Of a stretch of DNA of 64,000 nt, positions 49,792 through 62,900 are shown in pieces. The position numbers were made by a program, and so were the translations under genes. Position 1 is the first letter of the stretch. Each line of letters starts with the position of its first letter. The notes under the pieces were generated by a model. The model had not been told where the DNA came from. It saw only the letters and a program-made list of their open reading frames with translations, and ran no database searches. The DNA comes from Membranipora membranacea (lineage: Eukaryota > Bryozoa > Gymnolaemata > Cheilostomatida > Membraniporidae): contig OU612067.1 in NCBI GenBank assembly GCA_914767715.1, forward strand, positions 22,976,162 to 23,040,161, in the 5' to 3' direction.

Positions 49792-50169
49792 AGGGCCTGC
49801 TACACAGGCCGATGTTTGGCATCTATTAGCATCGACATAGGCTACGATGGGATCAACCTGCGCTCAACGATGTGCATCGTATGCATCTATAGGCAACACC
49901 GATCTGTTGGTGTTTCAGTCGACTTAGTCCGGTCGATCCTCTCTTTTCATTGGCTGATGGGTTTATAGCAGCAACGCGCAAAAAGTATATGGACTATTAT
50001 TGTCTGTGATTGGTTAATAATGAGTCATGATTGTTAAATGGCCATACTGGGATATATAATCAGTCGATCACAACGTTGGCTGCATCTGCAAATGTAGCAC
50101 ATGTTACGATGTTAGCATCGAGCACAGGTTGTTTGTAAGATGCAAAACATCGGCCCTTGTAGCATGGCC
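49792..50169. mobile_element. MITE with TTAA target duplication
   Basis: TTAA at 49788-49791 and 50170-50173 flanks inverted ends, agggcctgctacacaggc on the left and ggccatgctacaagggcc in reverse complement on the right, both followed by gatgttt. The 378-bp interior has repeated gcatcg words and no coding sequence. It is probably moved by a piggyBac-type transposase. Confidence 0.75.
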
Positions 50170-53100
50170 TTAACCAATCCTTCATTCTAGGATTCTAGAA
50201 TACTCGTTTCCTTTAGTGTTTGGTTTCTACTTTCTTGTTTGGGAATAAGGGTGATGTAATATGCAGGGAGTTTTGAACATACTCTTGAGTTTTGGGATTT
50301 ACCAAATTTTGTCCTAATTCCCTGATAGATTGTGGCTCAAAATGAGTGCAATGCTCGCAGGAGACCTCTATTTGTTTTAGGATAATTTGGCAATGGATGA
50401 TATTATTTTTTTAGAATCGATAGATTTCACAGAATATCATCAAGAATCATATATATCCTGTTGGCAGATTGACAGTGAGATTTATAAAAGAATGTTATGT
50501 AACAACACAGTGAATTAAATGCGATTTTTCTCCCAGATTAGGGCTGAGCACTGCAGAACATATTTTATCCCTTTGGCATTAAATTTTGAAAGGAGATTGA
50601 AATGAAGCTTATTCCTAATTTGCTGGTTATTGAATTTAACTTCCAATAGTATATGAGCATTGTTCAATGGATTTTGAGTGACCTGCACAGTATGAGCAGA
50701 ACAAGATTTTGGTATTGGCGCAGCCCTACAACCAGGAAAAATAAAAAATTAGTCATAATAGATGTTTTCCATAGTTTGTCCATTATTCAAATAAATCCCC
50801 TTCAAGAGTGAGTGGCACGGCAAAGCTGATCAAAATTTGGTGTGCCTAGCATGAGCAGGACTGGAAATACTGGAAAGAAGAAAATGATATATGTTAACCA
50901 TTGGCAATGATAGTGTTTTAATTCACTGTGTAAACAAACATAGTCTCAATTGAATATTTATAGCCCTTTTGCGACAAGGAACTTATGTGCCAATTCAGTT
51001 TCAGTTTGTTTCATTATTAAAAGCTAGGAGTTTCAATGATTGACACTTTATTTTTTTTGAGCCTCGATATAAAATTGGTTGCCCTAAAATATTGAGCAAA
51101 CAGTTTTGTGAAGATTACAGGCGCATGGTGCAATGGCATGAACCACGCTCCTCGGCTGAAAAACAAGCCAGTCATTGAAGCTCCAACTAAATGGAGCCTG
51201 CTGTAATATTCTATATTTGGGACTAACTGCCTAACTATGAAATGCCCGTGGGTATACGTTTCTGAGAGAATTATCGCAAAGCGCCCTGGAGTTTTTGCAA
51301 GAAAATTTCCAACGCTCAATGACAACAATTGTCTTCCTGAGTGGATTACCTGATAGCTGACCAGTAGGTTCAGTTGTTATATCCCAATCACTGGTGGTTA
51401 CTGTCTCTTCTACACTGCCTTTCTTATCCAGCTAGCTTTAGCGTGTTGTGAGGTTTCCTTAGCTCAAAGTGATCTATGTACACTCTCCCAACATTGACTC
51501 CAGTTGCTTCTCTCTTCGCTGTCACGGTTATGAGAAATCAACATTACTGAGTTACATTTATGACCTATGACCTTTAAAATAGTGAAGCAGGATGTCTGGG
51601 CTTTCAAAATATATTGAGGGGTGTAACTGGACTGTATACCGTATACCGTGAGCCGTCTCAATCCTGCGATATCCATTTCTATAAGCATCAGTATTACTAT
51701 CAAAACATTAAACTATACATCAACTTGTTTTTGACAGGGATAAGGCCTTAGCTAGTTAAAAAAAATCATATTATTAGGGATGAATGCCCCTAGCTAACAA
51801 CATTAACTAAACTGATGCAATCACTTGGGAGTGTGCCAACAACATGACACCCGCCTGTCATTGAAATATGATAAATTGGATATTTTCATGAACAACGAGG
51901 AATGATTTGTCAGCTAAGGAATGCTATTCATTTATCATTACCAGGAAATTTGAATTGTGACACAGAAATAAGTGTTCTCGCAATAGCATAATTTTTCCTG
52001 TACCCATCAGATCTGAATGACGAACACAAACACATCTTAATGTAAATAGATAGCTTCTCGTGAACCATCGTTACATCAAATCGAATCAAGAAATTAGCTC
52101 CGACTTGTACACGGTCACGTTGCACCGGCGGAAGGAGAGCAACAGGGTTGCAGGCAAACTGGATCGAGCTTGATCTATATTATGATACACAATACTGAAT
52201 AAATAATAATAAAATAATAAGGGCATAGGCCTGTGCAAATTCTCTTTAGCAAGAGACCTTTCCATGCTTAGACAGAGGCTATAATTGTGTTCATAAGCTT
52301 TTCGCACCTATCATATTGCATGAAAGAAAATGGTGCATTGCAGGCTGTTCTTGCAGACTTTGATTCAGGACTATTAACTTGAAGTGATCGCTGGGATGAA
52401 GCAATGGGTCCGTATTTTATTTCCATTAACCTCTATTTGCATATGATTGTAGCCTATATGTCTATGAGAAATGAAGTAACCGGTTTACTGCTGATACGAT
52501 GCCTTGTCACTACACTACTTAAACATGCCTGTCACAGAGATCTCTTCAGTCTCTTTGAAATCGTGAGTGAGACTTTAGCATAAACTGTTATTTTCTGGAA
52601 TTGAAGAAATATACGAAAGTTAAGTACATTACACGGCGCCAAAATATCATGAATATAGTTTCGTTGCGCAATGATTTTACTGGCGCTACAATGTTATTAT
52701 ATTTCTAAAAAATAGCTCGTAATATACTTGCGATCATATTTGACTCCTAATGGTTGTTAACGACCGACCGAGTGATGGTATATTTCCCCAACAATTTATG
52801 AACCACATAAGCTAGGGGGGAGGGAATTAGTTAAGATGAATCCCATGTCTTATTTGATCATGACAACCTAGAATTTTTCTCCAACTTGTTTGTTTGGACC
52901 GCTAACAAAGTAACAAGGGAGGGACTTGTCTTAGTCATGAAGATCCAACAAATGTGAAATATCATATTCACAAATATACTATTGAGACACTACTGTGTGT
53001 TGCAGGTACAGGACAGAGTAAGCCGAGAGAGTAAATCATTAGCAGAGAAATATCCTGATAGCTGTTCAGGGAAGAAAGCTGTATCTGTTCCCTGGGTTCA

Positions 53101-55888
53101 ACCGACGTCGCTAAACACATATACCCTGCTACTGAACACTAATATAGAGAGGACTTATAGGTATTTACGATCAATTGAGATGTTACCACACTTTATGTTG
53201 TGTCCCTTATTCACTGGGACTTTTTATCTTTATCAAAGGCATATATCTAACCATCCATGTTGAAGTAAGCCCACCATGCGGTTCGGTTCCAATATGCCTA
53301 ACACTTTTAGTTAGAGTATTCTTCTCAAAAACTGGCACAGTTTGGTTTTGTGTAAGCCTGAGAATACAGAAAGAAATTATCACAGCTGTTTGCATACTAC
53401 ACTATCCTCATCACCCATATTTGATTTAAACTATAATTATATATATACCAGTGTTTTTTATTATTAAAAATAGTGTAAATAAACTTTTCTTGTGAAAGAA
53501 TAGTCAAACACATAGATGTGGAAGTGAAAAACGTGGCGCTTACTCAACTTCACCATTATGAAATGTGCTGCTGAGTCATCTAGAGTTACACCCTGCTAGT
53601 GGTTAGACTGTAATAATCATGTATAGATAAGCTCCATACACTGCTAAAGTCTGCCTAATCCTAACTCATAGTGGAGCCTGCTACAGATCTCATACAGCCT
53701 GGAGCTGCATAGTTACGAGTTACATCCTTAGTCTTATAAAGATCAGCTCTGATCACTGCTCGGGTCTGTTAGTGAGGCTGATGGAGCTATAGAGTTTATC
53801 TGTGTCTGAAGATGCTGCTTTTCTAATAAAAGTCTCTCTTTAGTAATCTTATTCTGTTCCAGTTTGTTAGTCAGTGACCTCATCAATGGTGTCACTAAAG
53901 TATCTAGTATATGGCAGACGCTGGCTGAGTAAACTGAAATATAATAATGACAGATACCTGTTACTCTTAATTCCTATGGTCTTGCTTGACAGGCCCACAA
54001 AATGCTTGGAATTGTGATATGCGAGGCTACAAACACCCACTTTCCATACCTTGTGAAAACGTTGCTAAGTGACTGAGCAATGAGTAAGGACCAATGACCG
54101 ATCAAATGTGCTGCATTGAACCAATCTGGCCAACGACAGAAGCGTAGGTTAAAATGCTAATTCACAACACCAATATGATGGTCTCTGAAAAGACGCATCG
54201 TTAGCGCACCCAACGGCGTTGTTCGGCATTGAACAACTGAGGAAGACAATTCCACGCATTTAGTTGGCCTGTGGCCTAGGAGCAGCTTCTAGTGTATGAT
54301 AGTCTATCTACTGAATAATCACAAGGTTATAACATCTCAGGAACAACAAGTTTTAGATGAAAAAGGAAAAATAATATGACATCGACTTTTTGGGGTATTG
54401 TGGAGAGTCGGAGGTATGGTCTGCCAGGTGGAGAATGCAGCGGGAATATCACTTGGGACCTTTTTAATCGTTCCAGCCTCCAGGGACCTTAGGTGTGTAT
54501 TCTTCCATATTAACACAATTTTCAGTATGATATTTGAACTGTTCGCAGTACCATGCAATGAAAATCAAACCAACTACTTTCTTTTTGATAAAAGAATAGT
54601 CATGGGTATATCCGATATCACACTCACCTGAAGAATTATGAACCTGTGTTACTAGATTACTATCTTTATCAGCTGGTATTGTGGAGCGGTAGGCTATACT
54701 CTCTTCTGTTAGTAAAACTTTAGGTAAGGAAATAAGGCTATGCAGATTATGTGCTTCATAAGTCAGTTTCTTGTCCACGTAGAGTGGTACTTCTTTTCTG
54801 TCAAACCTGAAAATAGAGAAGCTAAGTCCGGCATGTGTGTTTATGACTCATCAAACCAGTTCAATTAAATATTTCATTATTGTTGGCAAAGTAACTTAGA
54901 TGTATGTTAAGTGCCTTTTTTTAATCAGAGATCGGCAACCCTAAATGTCTCACAATTCCTCAGAACCTCACAGCAAGAAAATGTTATGAAACTTACTCAT
55001 GAGGGTTACTCGTTTTCTGTACAGACTGAAAACATGTCACTTGGATCTGTGATTCCTAAAACAGAACCATCTCTTATTACAGGTAGGTAAGTAATGGATA
55101 TCTGAGCATGTCATGTAAGAGTCGCACTCCCAGCTGAAAGTGAGTAATTGAGGTATAAGAGCTCATCTTATGCTGGGTCAGAAAAAAAACCCTCACTAAA
55201 CCGACAAATAACGTAACACGAAAAGTAGTCTACCTGTGTGGTTTTATCGATATTAAATACTGAAAAGATAACTCCAACAAAACAAGGATCCATCATCTGA
55301 TAGTCAGCCTGGGTTCTCACATCTACAACAAAAAGGCGGGTTCATATTTGACATCAAAAGTAGTAAGAGTAAGAGAGGCTAGTAAAACACACCACACTAG
55401 TCATGTTGTACAAATGTAGCCCAATGCTTTCGAACGAAGTATTACCAGTAACGTGTTGCAGAGAAGTATTAGTTATTCGAGTACAGATTTGCGAGAGAGC
55501 TCAATTTTTACCGAGATAAAGTTTGTACTGATTTTGTTAAATTCACCCCTTATCATACAAGTGGACCTAATAAATAAGAGGAAATCGTAAATTGGAGTTG
55601 TTTGTAGTTCACTTCTCGAGCAGGAAGTAATGCGCCGGAAATTCAACCAGGTTGCAATTTATGTCATTTTATCATCAATCACATTTCACTTGATAATCCA
55701 ATGCCACTGACAGCAAACCAGCACAATGGAGAAAGCACATAAGAGTTTCCCACAAAAATACAACTGAGAGTCACAGAATCTTTCGATGGAAATCATGTGG
55801 CCCTTTTATGTGTACCACACTAGTTGCAGACAGCTAACCTATGGCTAACTTAATATCAACATTACGTCAATAATCGCCATACAGCAGA

Positions 55889-56003
55889 GTATATATATAT
55901 ATATATATATCATATATAAGTATATACATACATATAATTGAATATAAGTATATACATACATATAATTGAATATAATATATATATATATATATAATATATA
56001 TAG
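55889..56003. repeat. (AT)n runs with a 28-bp duplication
   Basis: Two AT dinucleotide runs (about 55889-55910 and 55975-56001) flank two copies of a tatacatacatataattgaa-type word. They lie in the intron directly after the JAMM exon of the BRCC3-like gene. Confidence 0.85.
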
Positions 56004-56419
56004 AGTAGACATCAGATTAATAATTACCGACATGAGAAGGCCAGACGGTGATGTGTGGATGAGAGTGATACCATCCTATTACCCTCATTGGTCTCTTTAA
56101 CTTCTGACCTAGACTCTGAAATAGAAACATTACAAAGTAATCTAAACATTTGTTACTATGGCTTCTACCAAACTGGAACGAGAAATGATTGATATGTAAA
56201 TATATATAAGGAAGCTATATATGAAATGTTTATAGCAAATAAAGACACTGAAGTTGTTCTAGAATTTAAGCGCATACGGTAAGAGACATCAGCTGTGATA
56301 TCAAATGTTCCATGGATTCATCGAGATGCCCTCATAGGCTAGTGATAGAACAAGCAAAAATCTGAAAGGTTGCTTAATCTACAGTCATAATTTCATGTCA
56401 GCCATATAACAAGTTTGAT

Positions 56420-56600
56420 CCAATTTGCCTGCATTTCCCTTGCTCCAATTTCACTGGTCACGCCGCAGGTCTTTTTGCCTGCGGCGTGACCAGTGAAGAG
56501 GGAGCAACTCCAAATGCAGGCAGATTGACCAATCTTAGCCTTGTCACGGTTGGCTACTGACAGAGCTAAACAAGGCTAGACCAAACTTGGTCCATGTCAG
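56420..56600. repeat. Foldback, 'actggtcacg' family (copy 2)
   Basis: A perfect hairpin, tcactggtcacgccgcagg, an 8-base loop, then its complement, sits in a longer imperfect inverted repeat (gatccaatttgcctgcattt against its complement near 56.52 kb). It lies in a BRCC3-like intron and is related to the copy at 46.0 kb. Confidence 0.75.
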
Positions 56601-57521
56601 TCTTAATGTTGAAACATTATTTTTTCTGCACACCAAGGTAAGAAGTATTGATGCTCAACATACATCAGCATACATAGCAGCATCGCTGAGTTGTTCAGGT
56701 GATATCTCACATCTATCTTTTCATTTAGTCTGATCTCTGTAGTATCACCAACGCTGACACATGAGCCACAGAGTCATTATCTTACTGTAAAATAAATATC
56801 ATATCTCCAACTGTGATCTTGCAGTTGCTTCCATATTAGTGGGGGTCCAGGTGCCTAGTTCAACATGAAAAACGGAATGACACTTACAAGTTTCTGATAA
56901 TGAATTCTGACACACAGGCTAACCTATTCGTATACTATGTGTAATACTTTTTCTATGCTCAGCGCTGAATCATCATCGCAGAGTAAGAGGGAGTCTATGT
57001 ATGATGACAAAATTCAGCTAAAGTCATGAATTCCCCCCTTACACCCCTTTATACATCTCATGTCTACTACTGGATTTGTAATCTCATCATCTTAAAGGTG
57101 GAGAATTTTGATCGAAGTGAAAGAGTGAAAGAGCTAATGTCAGGTCATATCACACATATCATGTGATATACTATTGCATGTACATCTCTGATCGACGGAG
57201 AGTGAACTAATTCACTTAGCATGAGTACCATCGGTGTGACAACCCATGTTCATTTTCATTAATTAAGAGTGGGTACAGGTTAGGTACTCGTACTAAATTG
57301 ACTCTAACGATCAGAGATACACACGATGTCAGTGTGAGGTGATATGGTACCTTTGACAATGTCTCTCTCCCTAATCAATCGGAGCTAACGCATTGGCTAG
57401 ATATTGGGTAAAGTAGCAAAATAGATAACATAGCCTACATCACCAATGAGGAGTCCCATTATCTCCTCTCTTTCAGTAGAACATAGACATCGGACGCTAA
57501 CACACATCCACTAGCAGACAT

Positions 57522-59039
57522 ATTTACGCACTGCCAACTACTACCCTGCAACAAACAAAGATAACTCCCATGTATTATATAGCCGATCAGTTTACTGAAC
57601 AAATAATGTACCAGTTAAAAAAGGGTGCAAATGAAATTATTTTTAGAGCATTTAAATAAAACATTTGTACAGCTGACATGGTGCAACTCTCACTGAGGCC
57701 CGTGATTTGTTGATTTTTAGACCTTTTGATACCATTTTCATTTTCAACCAATGGGACTTAAGCTAGAGAGTAGAGTAAAATAACCTCATATAAGTCTTGG
57801 TACAGTTATCGAGTGCCCCAGTGGCCAAGGCCTCAACGCACACAGTTCTTTCACTATACATTAAAAAATAAAGCACAGTTGTGCTGTAGTATGTAGGATA
57901 AGACCAGGGGAACAATGTCTGGGAACCTCTCTTCAGACATGTTCCAAGACACCTATGAGACTTGTATAACAAAAGGCCTTTTGTACTTGAACCAAGGACA
58001 GTAGAGACCATAACTCTATGGTAGAGACTAGCTCCTTGCACTAACTTACTGAGTTGCCAGGGTAGGCCTATTATTATCCTCAATCAAATTTGAATTGACA
58101 AATTCATTCTTATTTAATTATATCATGACTTCAATATTATTTCATTACATTTTATTACAAAATAAAGTACACCTATGCTGTAGTATGTTGGATAGGCCCT
58201 GGAAGCCGATGTCAGGGAGACATGCCCCAATGCACCTATGAGAGTTGTGTAACAAAAGGCCTTTTGTTTGGTTAACAAAGGATGACAATGGCAGGCAAAG
58301 TGTGCTTGTCTGAATGCATGTTGTTGGATTCATGTGATTGCATGCTGGGGCGCGTGTATGCTAGGCTCAGCTCTCTACTTTTGCTACACTCATTTGTGGG
58401 GATACACAATCCACCTGCTGCTATGATATGTAGGAACCACTGGTAAAGGGTATTTCACAACTGTACTTTATTTTGTAGGGTCACCTCAGCCTCAGGGCCT
58501 TATTATACATGTTTAGTAAAAAATTATCAGTTCAGATCAAAATCATTCTACTGTTTTAAATTACTGCTGTACTTACTAGAAAATGTGTTGTCTCTGATTG
58601 AAGGCAACACATCGGCTTAATCAATGAGTAAGAGGGACTTCTTGGCTACATAATATTGTACTCATCTGACTTTCCAGTTTCCACTTGCCAGTATGCTCTT
58701 TGAGACGATGATCTCTAACTATTTACTAGGGAGTTCTCTTCAGAGCATATGAACAGAAGATTTAGAGATCAACCTGACAGAAAATAGTCATATTAATAGG
58801 CTGCACCCATGATACAAGATCATTCATAGGGTAATAAAATTTACGTGTAGTGTTTAAAACTATGGACTATCTACAAAATCAAAACTAAACTAAGGAAGAC
58901 ACTTGTGACTTTATTATTATTTATTTACAAGGCTAAGAGCTACAATATATCAGGAAAAGATAGCTTTGCTTTCATATATTGATTGTCAGCTTGTAACCTT
59001 CTTAGCATAAATAGCTTGATGTGAGTCTGAGGCCCATCA
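57522..59039. other. Gene-free region between BRCC3-like and right CUB genes
   Basis: No coding exon recognised. Two related segments (57.87-57.98 and 58.16-58.27 kb, sharing aacaaaaggccttttgt and ctgtagtatgt words) suggest an old local duplication. Confidence 0.45.
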
Positions 59040-59640
59040 GAAGGTTACCTTGGCCATTGCTAGAATATTGCTAGAATATGTTCGTCCCATCTTGGAGTAT
59101 TGTTCTTCTCTGTTATTAAATACTTCTGATTACAACTCTAACTTGTTAGAACTTTGTCAAAACAGAGCCATCAGGATAATTCTTGGTACCAACTCATTTT
59201 TTTCTATCTCAACTGGTCGTGGGATTTTGAATCTTTCCACTCTGAGTGACAGGAGGAGGGCAACTTTTGATAGGTTTGTCAATAATGCCACTCTAGGCAA
59301 GAACACATCATTTTTCATCCTTAAACTAATCAATTCCTGCAAAATGCACAATAGAGTTTTGCGGTCAGGACGTAGAATAATTAAACCAAAATATAGGACT
59401 AAATATGGTAAAACAAGATTTTTAAACCAATTCATTTCATTTAGTAAATCGTAATAATATATATCAATCAATCACATACTGTAAAAAATTTTCTCCCAAC
59501 TGATTATCATTTCTGTCCATATCTATAAATATTTTTCTTTCTTTTTTGTTTTGTTTATGAGGTCAAAAAGTTGTTATTTTCCTTTGTTTATGACATACTT
59601 ATGCATATGAAAACCTCAATAAAAACATTATAATAATAAA
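59040..59640 (+). mobile_element. 5'-truncated LINE 3' end
   Basis: The open frame 59050-59454 encodes the C-terminal tail of a LINE ORF2 (VRPILEYCSSLLLN, LCQNRAIRIILG, LSDRRRATFDRF), which follows the RT in jockey/CR1-type elements. A short 3' UTR ends with aataaaaacattataataataaa. It is a different subfamily from the 18-36 kb copies and is dead on arrival because the RT is missing. Confidence 0.75.
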
Positions 59641-59654
59641 TGCAATCTCTCTGC

Positions 59655-59695
59655 AGTCTCTGTCTGTCTGTTACACTCTGTCTGTCTGTCATTGT
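59655..59695. repeat. (TCTG)n microsatellite
   Basis: Two short ctgtctgtctgt runs next to the LINE tail. Confidence 0.7.
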
Positions 59696-59999
59696 TGTGT
59701 TAATTATGAATTAGTTAGGTTATTCAAGGAGTAACAGGTTTCTTCTGTGACTCCTTTGGTTAGTTGGGTACATACTAATTTAGGAATGTTGGAAACAGGG
59801 AGAATGGAAATGAAACGACCTGTCTGAAGAAGGATCAGATGGACTCAAACCAAGGAGTTTGACAACCATTGCATGGTACTTTCTCCTATATCTTCCTAGT
59901 GTTTGTTGGCTGTCTACCATAGCCAAGTGCTTGTCCTATATTGCCCGAGAGTTTATTGACTCACAATCTTAGTAAGGTGCTTTTTGTTTTTATTTGTAG

Positions 60000-62900
60000 A
60001 CTGCTGCGGTGAGTTGTCAGGTGAGACAGGAAATTTCAGATTCCCACCTGTTCAGCATGATAGCTATCCGCATGGAGTTAGCTGTGCCTGGAGAATTGTC
60101 ACCAGCCTGAATAAGGTAAACAAATACAGAGTTGTGTTCCCTGTGTTCATTTCTACCATACCTGTATCAAAATTGAAAATGATTTGCTTTCTGCAGTATT
60201 TTTGTCGCATAAGTTTATCTGTTACAGGGGAGACAACATATAAAACATATAACATGATAAAACATAGTTGGACATGATCTCCTGGAGATTACAAGCTAGA
60301 ATTGCATTGTGGGATAACTGCTGCCATTACCTTTGGCATATAGACTAATTGATGTATAAACGTTGTGTTTTTGTGTTAACTTGTGACATACATTTGTTGA
60401 TGCCTAGATGTCCTCCGCTTATACAAGTAAAATTTTTTTCATGGAGGATTTTTTTTACTTTTTTTCCTCAACCATTAGAAAATCACGTCACTCAGCAGAT
60501 AAAAAGATATTTGAACTTATGGATTTTTGTTTTCAGGGAGTTGATAACATCATCTCAACACACAACCGACTGTATTTATGGTTTAAGACTGACTCATCAG
60601 TGAGCGCACAAGGGTTCGCTGTTACATGGACCTCACAGACTCCAGGTGGGTCTAATTGATAGTATCTAATGATGCAGTTTAACAGTGAATAATCAACAAC
60701 CAGGAAACTAAAGGTGGAGCTAAGCCCACCTCTTGTGAATTCTAGGCATATGAGCTGCATAAAGATTGAATCAGGAGAGAGTCATGACTAGGACGGGTCT
60801 GGCTTGGTTTCCGGTTTAGGCTGTAGCTTTGCAAACCAGCAACTGGGTGGTCAGCACATTAGTAACAGACTATCTGACCAGTACGCTGACCAGTACGCTG
60901 ACCAGTACGCTGACCAGTACGCTGACCAGTACGCTGACCAGTACGCTGACCAGTACGCTGACCACACTAGTAACAGACTATCTGACCAGTACGCTGACCA
61001 CGTCTTTCAAGCTCAGTTTTTTATGTTTCATTTTGTATTCATTTATGCAAACACAAATCATAAAACTAACTAACAAAAAATAGATGTTTTACCAGATTAA
61101 GAAAAGTCCTAATTTCAATGCCTCCGTTCAAGAGCACTTATCCAAACATATATGCTACCTCCAAACAAATTTTGATTATAAGAAATTGAAGAGATAAGAA
61201 ATGGAAGGTCAGATGTCACTTTTAAGTAATTGTTCTGAAACTGAACTATTTCTCTACTTTTCTTTTTGCAGTTTGCGGTGGTGATATTCGAGATGAGACC
61301 AGTGGTTCTATCTCGAGTCCAGGATATCCTGGTAACTACCCAAACAACAGAACATGTGTGTGGACTATACGCGTACCTGCTGGTAATAACATACATGTAC
61401 ACTTTGTTGGTGTGGATTTAGAAGCTCATTCTAACTGCAGCTATGACTATCTTGAGGTAATGAAGTTTTCCACAGCTTTTTATGAGGGTTCCCATAGTCA
61501 TTTATGAAGTTTTCCATAGTCATTCATGAGGTTTTCCACAGCCATTCATGAGGTTTTCCAACCCAATTTATGGGGGATGGGGTTTTTTGCAAGGATTGAA
61601 GTTTCACTTTCTATTCACAGATCCAGTTAGGTTAGCCCATATTTGTACTCTGCATTGGATACACTGATTCATTTTGATTAATTAGTTACAGCACAGATAA
61701 TTTACAGAATTTCTCACTGCCAAAGAAACTATGATCCTCGAATGTTTCTACCAAGCCACAGCACCAATGCTCAGTGCTAAAGAATGGTCCTAAAATATTA
61801 TTTACTGTAAGTGAATTATGGCTGCATAGCTAATATAATTTTAATGATGTTGTTGTTGTCTCCCTGTTATTAGTTCAGGACGGGTTTGAGAGAGACAGAC
61901 TCGCTTATACAGAGATACTGTAACATTACTACACCAGATAACATCATAGTCGAAGGAAATGAGCTCTACATCAAATTCAGCTCAGATATCAGCCTCCAAC
62001 ATAACGGGTTCATGGTCACCTGGAATGCTGTCCCATCTGGTAAGAAGCTAAGTTTTGCATGTTATAGACTGGTCATAGTTCACAGGATGGCATTTATCCA
62101 ACTGTTTGGTTGCAAGTGTCTTTAACAAAGAGCAGTAGCAGTATGATTTGGTGATTACATATATGCGGTATGGAACTCTATCAAGTTGAAGGATATATTT
62201 GTTGAAATTTGCCTGCAATTTTAGAAGTTAAGTTTTACATATCTTAACCGTTTATTATCTTCCTGTTTACATTACAGCACCCAATTGTGGAAGAAACCTC
62301 AATTTGACGGATGGATTTCTCATCTCTCCAAACTATCCTAATCACTACGATCACAACGGTGACTGCGTGTGGGTTATCTCGATCCCTGGCGATGAGAGAA
62401 TTGCTCTTAACTTCACTGACTTTGCTATGGAATCGTCTGCTACTTGTGCTTTTGATTATATTGAGGTAAAAACACTGTCTATCCCACAATCATTCACCAG
62501 ATTTAGTTTTAGGATATTTTGAGAGATTGACCAGTGTCGTGCGATGTTTACTAGTGTTCATTAAAGAGAAAGTTTTCGATAGGATAAGCAAATATTTAGG
62601 TCCTCCTAAAACTAAACTGCCATGATTTGTTATGACTATTGAGTTTTCTTATCAGAGAAATAATTTATTATGATCCAATGTATCTGGTATTCTGTTAAAA
62701 TAAATAGCTCTGTTAAAAAGTCTTGATCGATATGGCCTTTCTTTTCTTAGTCTTAATTTGGCAAATTGTCTACATAGTTTGCTTCTTTGAGCCCCAAACC
62801 TAGACCAAAGCCAAGATCAAGTAAGGCATCGTTCATAGTTCTATGTTTGTATCTAGGCACATGATGGTACTGATGATACATCGCCACAATTTGGGAAGTT

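Larger units (their letters stand above)
45454..53742. other. Region between the LRR-ROC-COR-caspase and BRCC3-like genes
   Basis: No coding exon is recognisable on either strand. It probably holds the promoter and 5' UTR exon(s) of the LRR-ROC-COR-caspase gene, since its ATG exon begins with a splice acceptor. It contains a foldback near 46.0 kb, a direct repeat at 47.66/48.07 kb, an (AAAT)n run at 49291-49326 and a TTAA MITE at 49.8-50.2 kb. A minus-strand open frame at 51017-51328 matches no family I know. Confidence 0.5.
53743..57521 (-). pseudogene. BRCC3: BRCC3/BRCC36-like JAMM deubiquitinase gene, apparently disabled
   Basis: The exons are 57521-57439, about 56784-56664, 56115-56028, 55322-55234, 55055-54997, 54806-54628 and 53933-53743 (stop TGA). 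The JAMM motif is clear: GWYHSHPHITVWPSHV, completed by D across the next junction (H-x-H-x10-D), then VRTQADYQMMDPCFVGVI, VTCFQSVQ, LPKVLLTEESIAYR and a C-terminal coiled coil (LTNKLEQNKITKERLLLEKQ). BRCC36 is the K63-specific deubiquitinase of the BRISC and BRCA1-A complexes. Exons 3-7 are intact and in phase. Exon 2 is broken: VILQRSD is followed by TAA and a one-base shift before KDRCEISPEQLS. In exon 1 LASDVYV and STEREEIMGLLIGD lie in different frames, although an ATG at 57507 opens the second. The introns are kept, so this is not a processed copy. Sequencing error is the main alternative. Confidence 0.75.

Noticed and set aside
51017-51328. 103-codon minus-strand open frame
   Set aside because: No domain, splice context or composition support; likely chance.
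60876-61000. CRISPR-like repeat array
   Set aside because: Repeats are directly abutting with no spacers, in an animal intron; it is a minisatellite.
60804-61083. Open frames with repeated DQYA or TSTL words
   Set aside because: Translation of the 12-bp minisatellite in an intron.
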